Part shown: positions 46,401 through 54,030 of the stretch, in pieces
How positions within the stretch are numbered: the stretch's first letter is position 1
Layout of the letters: every line of letters starts with the position of its first letter
Assembly: GCA_016715625.1 (NCBI GenBank)
Contig: JADJZU010000012.1
Span: forward strand, 34,179 to 98,178
From: Bacteroidota bacterium
GTDB lineage: Bacteria > Bacteroidota > Bacteroidia > Chitinophagales > LD1
Direction of reading: 5' to 3'
DNA: 64,000 nucleotides
Notes under the pieces: generated by a model
Database searches by the model: none
What the model was told of the DNA's origin: nothing
Seen by the model: the letters and a program-made list of their open reading frames with translations, nothing else
Translations under genes and position numbers: made by a program

Positions 46401-47293
46401 TCATCAAAACTATCGTTTCCGTTATCAAAGAAAGTACCCCATTTTAAACTAGGGTCAATAACCAACGGATAGTTGTTATCAATATGGCTAAGCGCCTTGA
46501 AAGTTGCCAGGTCATTTTCTACTTCGAAGGCCATTTCTACCGGCACTTTCTTGCCATCTATAATCTGATAGGCTTCCGGAATATCCAGTTTCACTTCCTG
46601 AAAATGCAATTTTACACTCAGGTTACCCTTCTCATCAATACGCAAACCATCATTCCCTTTAAAGCGCATTTTAATCTTATTGAAATCGGCACCGGCATTC
46701 ACCATCCAGTCAAACTCCAGCAATTGCTTATCCTGGCTATAAATACGCAGGTCAATGCCTTCATATATATTGTTCAATTCAAACTCCCCGTATGTCTTTG
46801 CATCGCTGGCATGGAAGGATGGGTTAGAGCCTAAGAAGTAGTTGTGTTTGGTAACCAACTCATTTCGCTTGCTCACAGTAGCTTGCGGATTATAACCATC
46901 CAGCATAATGGCCCAGCCATGCACTTCAAAAGTTTCGTGTTCTTCTTCTTCCTCTTCTTCTGCTTCCGCATGAGCCTCTCCGGGGGCCTGCGACAAGAAA
47001 TACAGCATGTCGCGTTTTACAACCATGCCCCCAATGTTGGAATGTCCAACACCGATAACATCTCCACCCCATTGGCCCTTATTTTCAATAAAGGAAATGG
47101 TATTGCGGCTTTCGCGAATCAACTCCTGCATTTGCTTTTTGGAGTAATCGGACGGTTTGCTGTTCTGTGCATAAAGTGTGCTAAAAGACAACACACAAAG
47201 TGTAAGCATGCTAAAAGCACGGAGGAATAAGGAGTTAAAACTCATCATATTGGACTTTTTAGAAATCGAAACGGAGGGGGTAAAATTTCTCAT
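22440..47293 (-). CDS. Giant repeat-rich surface protein (~8,280 aa) with T9SS gliding-type C-terminal domain; two single-base frameshifts as read
   Basis: Three consecutive frames form one protein. Joins: an extra base near 46383-46390 (DEYLFA then VQVDNQGNVFCGG) and an extra base in the AAA at 31547-31549 (GGSGTYT then YQWSPSTFLN). Corrected length is about 8,283 residues. Order: signal peptide ending TLYAQ; DUF7948 head (ISFIENKGQWGGDVIGVGH) with a poly-Glu insert; SBBP propeller (to ~44925); GEVED domain (44410-44921); nine Ig-like pairs; 22 cadherin-like units; three plus 23 PKD-like units; three Ig-like units; ten more cadherin-like units; and a CHU_C gliding-motility C-terminal domain (22440-22718, LPNGFSPNGDGVNDAFEIPC). 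Expected to be exported by T9SS and displayed on the surface as an adhesin, like SprB. Start is the ATG at 47293; MM at 47248/47245 is an alternative. The composition is rich in Thr, Asn, Asp and Gly and poor in Lys/Arg. Ligand unknown. Confidence 0.88.
22735..25590 (-). repeat. Second cadherin-like (tandem-95 type) repeat block, ~10 units
   Basis: About ten ~95-residue units in the giant protein, each opening with a variant of PPVANDDxxTT and carrying a Ca2+-type acidic loop such as ANDNDPDGD or GNDFDPEGD. They are more divergent from each other than the units of the upstream cadherin-like block. The block sits between the PKD-like stalk and the C-terminal sorting domain, so it would lie nearest the cell surface. 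Confidence 0.75.
26300..32160 (-). repeat. PKD-like repeat block, 23 units of ~85 aa
   Basis: I count 23 units of about 255 bases in the giant protein. Each follows the pattern x-AG-x-D-x4-C-x-G, then GGxPTxxGGxxPYxYxWxP, NPxxxPxxTTxYxVxVTDxxGC. Every unit keeps a Cys near its start and one in the terminal GC, suggesting one disulfide per domain. One frameshift (31547-31549) falls in unit 3. Three related but distinct units precede the block (about 32165-32934) and three others follow it (25590-26300). Confidence 0.8.
32938..39714 (-). repeat. First cadherin-like repeat block, 22 units, A/B alternating
   Basis: I count 22 units of about 100 residues. Two kinds alternate: type A (PPVAVNDNYTT-x-ED ... 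GVRANDNDNADGNP ... FTYTP ... CDNGTPLPSLCDTA) and type B (PPVVxDTTVTTCEDCPITVCIPFTD ... LCNP ... SLCIVICDNGxPSRCDTTTI). The five B units with a CEDC motif lie about 34105, 34727, 35340, 35969 and 36590, so the A+B dimer is ~620 bases long. Acidic NDNDxxDG loops suggest Ca2+ binding as in cadherin-like domains. Confidence 0.8.
39715..44400 (-). repeat. Ig-like repeat block, nine two-domain units
   Basis: Nine units of roughly 170 residues, each with one domain opening like SITTATGSNPTTCGGAQGS and a second like APTNVTASPNPVCTGGTLTL ... MAGVYSVTQTVxGCxSPPATV. The first unit is degenerate (ITTQSPTNCVTPNGSITIA). Conserved Cys pairs occur in both domain types. The block follows the GEVED domain. Confidence 0.78.
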
Positions 47294-47618
47294 AATCAAT
47301 GATTATTTAGACGCAAGGCGGAACAAACACCTCAAAGAAGTGCTGGTCTTTAAGAGACCTGAATAGTTATATAGATAGTTACAATTCATTCAAATAGTTA
47401 ACCACGGCCAATCGGTCGTATTAACATTTATTTGCGCGAATATACTTTTGCATTTTTGATGTGTCAATAGGTCTGTGTGTTTTTCTGGTTAAATTATTGT
47501 TGACTGTCCTAAAATGTAGAGGTTTTGGCTCAAAATCAATGATTTATTAGCTTTTTAAGTGGTTTTGGCAGCCATTTTTTTTTCTGAAAATAGATTCCGG
47601 AGTTATGACTTTTATCGT
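47294..47618. other. Intergenic region between the giant gene and pckA
   Basis: About 320 bases, AT-rich, with no coding frame I can support. It must hold the promoter of the giant-protein cluster (minus), but I find no clean TTTG/TAnnTTTG pair for it. A TACTTTTG at about 47448-47455 on the plus strand matches a -7 box without a partner element. A weak imperfect inverted repeat (CTCAAAGA ... TCTTTAAGAG) lies near 47332-47357 in the leader of the giant gene. Confidence 0.5.
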
Positions 47619-47648
47619 TTTGACAAGTAAAGGAATCGTTTAGGTTTG
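47619..47648 (+). promoter_or_regulatory. Bacteroidota-type promoter of pckA
   Basis: TTTG at 47619-47622 (-33 element), an 18-base spacer, and TAGGTTTG at 47641-47648 (matches TAnnTTTG -7). A start site about 7 bases further would leave a leader of roughly 15 bases before the pckA ATG. Confidence 0.6.
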
Positions 47649-47670
47649 CTGCCCTAAAAATTTCCACTCC

Positions 47671-49284
47671 ATGACAATTGAAGGCGACAAAAATCCTCAT
47701 GCCAATCTTGAATCATTAGGCATAAAAAATACTGGAACGCAATATTGGAATCTTAGTCCCGAGGCACTGGTGCAGGCTACTTTGGACAGAAATCAGGGAA
47801 CTTTGTCGGACACAGGGGCCTTAGCAGTGGATACAGGGGAATTTACGGGGCGCGCACCTAAAGACAAATTCATTGTAAAAGATGACTACACCAAAGACAG
47901 CGTGGATTGGGGTGGATTCAACCTGCCCGTAAGCGCAGAGGTTTTCGATAAATTGTACGATAAAGTCGTTCACTATTTCGCTGGCAAAGAGGTGTTTGTT
48001 CGCGATTGCTATGCCTGTGCAGATGATAGCTTCCGACTCAACGTACGGGTGATTAACGAATATCCGTGGGCCAATTTGTTTGCCTATAACATGTTTTTGC
48101 GCCCAACTGCCGAGGAAATCAAAAATATTTCACCGGATTGGCTGGTGATTCAGGCTCCGGGCCTCAAATGCGATGGAGAAACAGATGGCGTGCGCCAGGG
48201 AAACTTCGCCATCCTCAATTTTACCAAAAAAATTGCCATCATCGGTGGCACTGCCTATACCGGAGAGATTAAGAAGGGGATTTTTACCGTACTCAACATG
48301 GTACTGCCGCATGAGCATAAAGTAATGGCCATGCACTGCTCAGCTAACGTGGGTAAAGAGGGTGATGTAGCACTATTCTTCGGGCTAAGCGGCACCGGCA
48401 AAACGACCTTGAGTGCTGACCCCAACCGTCCACTCATTGGTGATGATGAACATGGCTGGACAGAAACAGGCGTGTTTAATTTTGAAGGGGGTTGCTATGC
48501 CAAAGTAATTGACCTGAGCCCTGAAAAAGAACCTGATATTTATAAAGCTATCCGTCCGGGGGCTATTTTAGAAAACATCGGCTACCTGCCGGGCACAAAA
48601 ACAGTTGATTTTGCATACAAGGCAAAGACAGAAAATACACGGGTTAGCTATCCTATACACTACATTGATAATGCCTTGGAGAAAAGTGTTGGTGGCCAGC
48701 CCAAAAACATCTTCTTTTTGACTTATGACGCTTTTGGTGTACTGCCTCCCATTTCTAAACTAACAGTTGGTCAGGCGATGTATTTTTTCCTGTCCGGATT
48801 CACCTCCAAAGTGGCCGGTACCGAAGCGGGAGTTACTGAACCGCAAACTACTTTCAGCGCCTGCTTTGGAGCTCCATTTTTACCCTTGCACCCAACGGCA
48901 TACGCCTCCTTGCTGGGGGAAAAATTGAGAAACTCTGACATTAAAGTATGGTTGCTCAATACCGGATATACCGGAGGCCCTTATGGAGTAGGGAAGAGAA
49001 TGAGCTTACCACACACCCGTGCATTGATTACCGCTGCGCTGAACGGTGAATTGGACAAATCAAACTTTGAACCGCATCCGATTTTTGGAGTGAATATGCC
49101 TACCAGTTGCCCGAACGTACCTTCTGAGGTATTGAACCCAAGAAACACCTGGAGCAGTAAAGAGAATTATGATGCCAAGGCCAATGAATTAGCAGAAGCA
49201 TTCAATAAAAACTTCCGGAAATTTTCAGATAAGGCCGAGAAGGAAATTTTGGATGCTGCCCCTAAAGCCACTCAATCAGCGTAG
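47671..49284 (+). CDS. pckA: Phosphoenolpyruvate carboxykinase (ATP)
   Basis: Cytosolic gluconeogenic enzyme converting oxaloacetate and ATP to phosphoenolpyruvate, ADP and CO2. 537 residues, the usual length for the ATP type. Visible: substrate-binding FTGRAPKDKFIV, the metal/substrate region GEIKKGIFTVLNMVLP, the kinase-1a P-loop GLSGTGKTTLS, the metal-binding LIGDDEHGW, and C-terminal ITAALNGELD. Start ATG 47671, close behind a good promoter. Its 3' end overlaps the convergent gene by 9 bases. Confidence 0.97.
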   Translation: MTIEGDKNPHANLESLGIKNTGTQYWNLSPEALVQATLDRNQGTLSDTGALAVDTGEFTGRAPKDKFIVKDDYTKDSVDWGGFNLPVSAEVFDKLYDKVVHYFAGKEVFVRDCYACADDSFRLNVRVINEYPWANLFAYNMFLRPTAEEIKNISPDWLVIQAPGLKCDGETDGVRQGNFAILNFTKKIAIIGGTAYTGEIKKGIFTVLNMVLPHEHKVMAMHCSANVGKEGDVALFFGLSGTGKTTLSADPNRPLIGDDEHGWTETGVFNFEGGCYAKVIDLSPEKEPDIYKAIRPGAILENIGYLPGTKTVDFAYKAKTENTRVSYPIHYIDNALEKSVGGQPKNIFFLTYDAFGVLPPISKLTVGQAMYFFLSGFTSKVAGTEAGVTEPQTTFSACFGAPFLPLHPTAYASLLGEKLRNSDIKVWLLNTGYTGGPYGVGKRMSLPHTRALITAALNGELDKSNFEPHPIFGVNMPTSCPNVPSEVLNPRNTWSSKENYDAKANELAEAFNKNFRKFSDKAEKEILDAAPKATQSA

Positions 49285-50187
49285 TTTTTCCAGTATCAAA
49301 AACCGGATACTATCCAGTTGAAATTTGAATCGCCTGAACAGGCTTTTGCCCTCCAGTTCCACTAGTTGGTGCGTCCGGAAGCTTGGATTGAGCATCCACT
49401 TCAACATACGCTTTGGCCAGGGCAATTGACTATAGGGAAACTTCTCCAGTACTAACAAGTGTTTAATGGCCGGGTAAATATCCCGTTCGTAGCTGGTGCG
49501 GTTGTGTTGATAGTATTCGGGATTCAGCGGTGGCATCACTTCTTTCCCCCTATGGAAAGTAAGGTGTAAATCATCTATCAACTTAAGGTTTTGAGCGAAT
49601 GCTATGAAGTTGTGAACCATGGCCACCTCACTAAAGGACACGCCCAAACAGATGTTAGTTAAAATGAATCGGGGAAACAACTCCCGTTTGAATACAAAAC
49701 AATCGAAGCCCGGGTGTGGGCTACCCATATCGGCATACATTAAAGGGAGTTGCTCCGGGCTTGTATATTTTTCGCTTAGGCCCCTGCGGTTTACCAGCAG
49801 CGCATCGTGTTGGCCGGAGCTAATGACCTGAGCGATGGCTTTGTAAAAACCAGGCATCAGTGCGATATCCATGTTCGTATAAATCAGATAATCTGCCGGG
49901 TCTGCATCATATACGGCCTTTAATACATCGCCCAGAAGGGGATATTTTTTGTTTCCTGTAAATTTACCTACATCCTGTACGGAACGATGCAGATAAGGCA
50001 GCATGGTGAAATATTCAGGAATCATAGCCCGGTCTTCCGGATAGCCAACTGCATACAATGCCACTTCGGGCTCGTTCTCCGCAAAATTCCTGGCTACGCG
50101 TATGCTTTCCAAGGTAATAGGCTGCGCTATTCCCAACTCGGAATGCTCCGGAACCTGAACGGGGTTAATGATATGGGCAAACTTCAC
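49276..50187 (-). CDS. Possible glycosyltransferase-like protein, unrecognised family
   Basis: 303-residue protein without signal peptide or membrane segments. The stretch YLIYTNMDIALMPGFY (about residues 99-114) looks like the acidic metal/nucleotide-sugar motif of a GT-A fold, and GSPHPGFDCFVFKRELF later fits an acceptor-side loop, but I cannot name a family and would not assign a substrate. The only in-frame start at this end is GTG at 50187. It ends overlapping pckA (convergent) and starts 33 bases after glmS on the same strand, so it may be co-transcribed with glmS, which makes an amino-sugar precursor. Confidence 0.6.
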   Translation of the reverse strand: MKFAHIINPVQVPEHSELGIAQPITLESIRVARNFAENEPEVALYAVGYPEDRAMIPEYFTMLPYLHRSVQDVGKFTGNKKYPLLGDVLKAVYDADPADYLIYTNMDIALMPGFYKAIAQVISSGQHDALLVNRRGLSEKYTSPEQLPLMYADMGSPHPGFDCFVFKRELFPRFILTNICLGVSFSEVAMVHNFIAFAQNLKLIDDLHLTFHRGKEVMPPLNPEYYQHNRTSYERDIYPAIKHLLVLEKFPYSQLPWPKRMLKWMLNPSFRTHQLVELEGKSLFRRFKFQLDSIRFLILEKLR

Positions 50188-50220
50188 AGCCGAATATGAA
50201 AAAGAAAGCGTAAAAGTACA

Positions 50221-52056
50221 CTACTCCACGGTCACGCTCTTGGCCAGATTTCTGGGCTGGTCCACATTGCAACCACGCAATACAGCGATGTAATACGATA
50301 ACAACTGCATAGGTATTGTAGATAAAAGCGGCTCCAGATATTCGCGGGTCTCAGGAATCTCTATAACGTAATCGGCCATCTTTTTCACCTTATCATCTCC
50401 CTCCGATACAATGGCAATAATTTTCCCTTTGCGGGCCTTCACCTCCTGAATATTGCTGATTACTTTTTCATAAATACTGTTCTTGGTGGCAATGACTACC
50501 ACCGGCATGTTCTCGTCAATCAAGGCAATAGGACCGTGTTTCATTTCCGCTGCCGGATATCCTTCTGCGTGGATGTAGGATATTTCTTTCAGCTTAAGAG
50601 CCCCTTCCAACGCTACAGGAAAGCCATACCCGCGACCCAAATACAAAAAGTTGTGTGCGTCTTTAAAAATATCGGCCAGTTCTTTAATCTGTTCTTCGCA
50701 TTGTAAGGTTCTTTCCACTTTTCCCGGAATAGTTTCCAGCTCGGCAAAGGCACTTCTCAATTCCTGTTTGGTTGCTTTGCCTCTGATTTCGGCAAAGCCA
50801 AAAGCCCACAATGTAAGGATAGACACCTGAGCGGTGAAAGCTTTTGTAGAAGCTACGCCAATTTCGGGGCCGGCATGTGTGTAGGCTCCTGCATGCGAAG
50901 CGCGGGGGATAGATGAGCCCACAACATTACATAAGCCAAAAATAGTAGCGCCCTTTTCCTTCGCCAATTCAATAGCAGCCAGCGTATCGGCTGTTTCACC
51001 ACTTTGTGATATGGCAATCACCAAATCATCTTCGTTAATCACCGGGTTGCGATACCGAAACTCGGAAGCATACTCTACCTCCACCGGAATCCGGGCAATG
51101 TCTTCAAACAGATATTCGCCCACGAGCCCGGCATGCCACGATGTGCCGCAACCTACGATGATAATCCGCTTCAGATTTTTGATTTTACCCTCGTGTTCTT
51201 TCAAACTGCGCATAGCAAAGCTGCCCGACTGTGGGTCGAAGCGGCCGCGAAGTGAATCGTAAATAGATTTGGGTTGCTCATGTATTTCTTTGAGCATAAA
51301 GTGCTCGTAACCACCTTTCTCAATTGCTTCCAGATTCATCTCCAGCGTCTGGATATAAGGCGTTTGTGCTACGTTATCAATTGTCTTGATGCTCAACTTT
51401 CCCTCTTTGATATAGGCCACTTCGCCATCATTGAGGTAAGTAACATCGCGGGTATATTCGATAATAGGCGTGGCATCTGAAGCCATAAAATATTCTCCAT
51501 CACCAATACCTACCACCAGCGGAGAGCCTTTACGTGCACCAATCAGTTTGGCGGGATCGTTCTTGGAAATGATAACAATGGCATAAGCCCCTACCACCTC
51601 ATGCAAAGCGAGTCGTACGGCTTCATCCAAATCGCAGCCGGTGTTTTCTTTTACATCTTCAATCAGATGCACCAGCACTTCGGTGTCGGTATCGCTTTTA
51701 AACTCGTGCCCGCGATTCATCAACTCCTCTTTTAAGGTGGCGTAGTTTTCAATAATACCATTATGAATAATGGCGATATCGCCACTTTGCGAGAGATGCG
51801 GATGCGAATTGGCATCGTTAGGCTCTCCATGCGTGGCCCAGCGTGTATGGCCCATACCGAGCGAACCGTTTACATCTTTCCCGGCCGTGCTATCCTCCAG
51901 GTCGGCTACCTTACCTTTCTTCTTGTAAATATTAAGTGAACTATTTAGCAAGGCCACTCCCGCGCTATCGTAGCCGCGATATTCGAGTCTCTTGAGCCCT
52001 TTTATTAAGATGGGGTAAGCTTCACGTGAGCCAATGTAGGCAACTATTCCGCACAT
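50221..52056 (-). CDS. glmS: Glutamine-fructose-6-phosphate aminotransferase (isomerizing)
   Basis: Makes glucosamine-6-phosphate from fructose-6-phosphate and glutamine, first step to UDP-GlcNAc for peptidoglycan and LPS. 611 residues. N-terminal glutaminase domain: MCGIVAYIGSREA with nucleophile Cys2, GMGHTRWATHG; then two SIS domains (GCGTSWHAGLVGEY, ISQSGETADTLAAIE, GRGYGFPVALEGALKLKEIS) and the C-terminal LAKSVTVE. Start ATG 52056. No glmS ribozyme-like leader is apparent in the 128 bases upstream. Confidence 0.98.
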   Translation of the reverse strand: MCGIVAYIGSREAYPILIKGLKRLEYRGYDSAGVALLNSSLNIYKKKGKVADLEDSTAGKDVNGSLGMGHTRWATHGEPNDANSHPHLSQSGDIAIIHNGIIENYATLKEELMNRGHEFKSDTDTEVLVHLIEDVKENTGCDLDEAVRLALHEVVGAYAIVIISKNDPAKLIGARKGSPLVVGIGDGEYFMASDATPIIEYTRDVTYLNDGEVAYIKEGKLSIKTIDNVAQTPYIQTLEMNLEAIEKGGYEHFMLKEIHEQPKSIYDSLRGRFDPQSGSFAMRSLKEHEGKIKNLKRIIIVGCGTSWHAGLVGEYLFEDIARIPVEVEYASEFRYRNPVINEDDLVIAISQSGETADTLAAIELAKEKGATIFGLCNVVGSSIPRASHAGAYTHAGPEIGVASTKAFTAQVSILTLWAFGFAEIRGKATKQELRSAFAELETIPGKVERTLQCEEQIKELADIFKDAHNFLYLGRGYGFPVALEGALKLKEISYIHAEGYPAAEMKHGPIALIDENMPVVVIATKNSIYEKVISNIQEVKARKGKIIAIVSEGDDKVKKMADYVIEIPETREYLEPLLSTIPMQLLSYYIAVLRGCNVDQPRNLAKSVTVE

Positions 52057-52185
52057 AATTCTATACTTTAATAGTGATCAATAACAGAAACCAAATAAAC
52101 AATTCATTCTTTAAAATCGGGAACCAATTTAGATGAAAAATAGAGGGAGTGGCATTTTGAAATGCAAAAACAGATTTCGGTGTAT

Positions 52186-53487
52186 TTATAACTGGGTGTA
52201 GGTAATGGCCAATTGCACTTTCAGTTTGTCGTTAGCGGCAGGATTGGTAATCACCAGCCGCTCCAGATTGGTATGCGGTGATAAAATCTGCAGATAAAAG
52301 CCGTTGTTATTATACGTGCCGTTGATTAACCGCTGAAAGTATTTTTTGATATTAAAACGATATCGGTTTACCGTGAATCCATCTATCGTTTCGGACTGGC
52401 GCACTCCGCCAAAATGGGACAGCCCATCATCTTCCAGCTGAGCAATAGCTCCGGCATCATCAATGCGAAATAAATCGAGCACGAGAGGTGCCGGGAAAGT
52501 GGTATCGGCTGATGACTGTGTAAGAATTAACTCCGCTTTATTAATAGCAATGTTTCGTGGTAGCGAATCCAGATTTTCTATCAGAATTTTGCCCCGGGTA
52601 CCAATACCTCCCTGCAAAAATAGCTTCTCTTCGCCAGCCGGATTGGGGTTGCTGATCGATGCGGCAGCCGGAGAGCCCGCATATTCGTGGTCTACGTGAT
52701 TGACTTTATTGCCCGACACCTGAATGTCGAAACTGAGCGAGTCTTCGGTATCGTTGTGATAATAAAGCGTAAGCCGCGAAAGAACCGAGTTGAGATTCAA
52801 ATACAGCACTGCATCGGTAATGTAAGATGTATTGGTGGTTACATACACCCCCTTGAAGTAGGATAAAAAGCTGGCGGGGGTCTCCAGGATATTGGTATCG
52901 GTATCCAGTAAACGTTGCGCAAAGGTTTTGGTGAGTGGTATACGCAAATGCGGAGCAAAGTTGCCGAAAGCCGTGCGCACACTATCAGTCACATTCGGTT
53001 GATCAAAAATCAACTGGCCTATTCTGGGAATATTCACGCTGAAGGCATCGGAAGTATAGTAGGTTGTAGAATCCAGTATGCTTTGATTGATTTCAAATAC
53101 ATTAATGGTCATTCCGTTTTTGAAACTGCCATAGCTGCTGCCATAGGCAAACGATAACACAGCCGAATCGATAACCGGGTTAGTGCCGAAAGTAACGTTG
53201 TTGGACCCCAGACGCAATTGGGTGTAAAAGGAACCGTAGGTTTTTCCAAAGGCAGGATCGTTGAGGCTGCCCAATACAGCGGTGCTGGAAGTGTTGCCGG
53301 CTGTTTTTTCTTCATAAACGGAAAAAACCTTAACACGCAGCGAATCTTTAGATAAGTTCAGTTCATCATCAGAGGTAAGCAGGTCGGTATCTTCAATAAT
53401 GGGATCTTTGCAACCGTTACTCAAAAACAAAACGCCCATGCAGGTAATCAGGGTGCAGTAATAAACAAATGTGCCGGACAGTTTCAA
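52186..53487 (-). CDS. DUF4270 domain-containing lipoprotein
   Basis: 433 residues: a signal segment with lipobox LSNGC (about residue 26), then DPAFGKTYGSFYTQLRL and later blocks (VDSAVLSFAYGSSYG-like, YRFNIKKYFQRLINGTYNN) typical of DUF4270, a Bacteroidota-specific outer-membrane lipoprotein family of unknown function. The start is TTG at 53487: there is no in-frame ATG upstream of the signal segment and the first ATG inside would truncate it. It lies upstream of glmS on the same strand across 129 bases, with no clear terminator between them. Confidence 0.85.
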   Translation of the reverse strand: MKLSGTFVYYCTLITCMGVLFLSNGCKDPIIEDTDLLTSDDELNLSKDSLRVKVFSVYEEKTAGNTSSTAVLGSLNDPAFGKTYGSFYTQLRLGSNNVTFGTNPVIDSAVLSFAYGSSYGSFKNGMTINVFEINQSILDSTTYYTSDAFSVNIPRIGQLIFDQPNVTDSVRTAFGNFAPHLRIPLTKTFAQRLLDTDTNILETPASFLSYFKGVYVTTNTSYITDAVLYLNLNSVLSRLTLYYHNDTEDSLSFDIQVSGNKVNHVDHEYAGSPAAASISNPNPAGEEKLFLQGGIGTRGKILIENLDSLPRNIAINKAELILTQSSADTTFPAPLVLDLFRIDDAGAIAQLEDDGLSHFGGVRQSETIDGFTVNRYRFNIKKYFQRLINGTYNNNGFYLQILSPHTNLERLVITNPAANDKLKVQLAITYTQL

Positions 53488-53653
53488 GTAGTATAAATTA
53501 AGTGGCGCGAATTAAAGAATAAATGCACAAACGCTGGCTATGAAGTGATATTGTGAACCAGCAGTGTGAAGGTCTTTTTTTTAATCACCTGTGCCTAAGT
53601 CCCAAACACGGTCTTTTTAAGCACAGTATTCGGTTTATCCTTGTTAGTTTGCG
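53488..53653. other. Intergenic, upstream of the DUF4270 gene
   Basis: Part of a 540-base non-coding stretch. It should contain the promoter of the DUF4270 gene (minus strand), but no clear box is visible. A poly-T run of eight lies at about 53574-53582. Nothing else recognised. Confidence 0.4.
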
Positions 53654-53758
53654 GTTGGCACTGTTTAGTGTTCAGTTGGCACTATCCAGTATGCATTTGG
53701 CACTATTTGGTATTCGTTTAGCACTATTTAGTGTGCGGTTGGCACTATTTAGTATTAG
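53654..53758. repeat. Degenerate 21-bp tandem repeat, five copies
   Basis: Five contiguous units of exactly 21 bases (53654, 53675, 53696, 53717, 53738). Shared core is (G/T)TT(G/A)GCACT(A/G)TTTAGT followed by about five variable bases; unit 2 has CCA for TTA and unit 3 TTG. A degenerate partial copy may precede (53634-53653). Because 21 is a multiple of three, several frames stay open across it, giving heptapeptide runs such as LALFSVR, but there is no other sign of a gene. Confidence 0.8.
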
Positions 53759-53953
53759 TTTGTATAAAGAAAAAACGATAGGGTGCTCCCAAATGAGCAT
53801 ATAGGTCCATAAAACGCGAAGTTTACGGAGTTTTAAGGCAATTTGGGGTGTACTTTTTTGTAGAAGTGCAATTACAACCAAGAGGTAAAAAACATTATTT
53901 AAGCCATTCTGCTTGTAGAATTCAGATACATCAAAACTTACAATAATGGAAAT

Positions 53954-53994
53954 AAAAAACCCTAGCAGAGTATACAGCCTGCGAGGGTTTTTTT
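53954..53994 (-). terminator. Intrinsic terminator of the LamG gene, possibly bidirectional
   Basis: Stem AAAACCCTAGCAG (53956-53968) against CTGCGAGGGTTTT (53979-53991) with one mismatch and a 10-base loop. T-runs flank both sides. It follows the stop of the LamG gene by about 40 bases on the minus strand; no plus-strand gene ends here. Confidence 0.8.
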
Positions 53995-54030
53995 ATAGAT
54001 GGAATCGAAATGGATAAAATCGATCCGCTA

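Noticed and set aside
52150..52175. GGCATTTTGAAATGC palindrome after the DUF4270 gene as terminator
   Set aside because: On the minus strand no T-run follows the stem, so it does not fit an intrinsic terminator.
52057..52185. glmS ribozyme or riboswitch upstream of glmS
   Set aside because: No ribozyme-like core is recognisable in the 128 bases, and the class is known mainly from Firmicutes.
53553..53881. Small proteins with heptapeptide repeats (LALFSVR on plus, LNSAKR on minus)
   Set aside because: Open frames are an automatic result of a 21-bp repeat; no signal peptide, start context or codon bias supports a gene.
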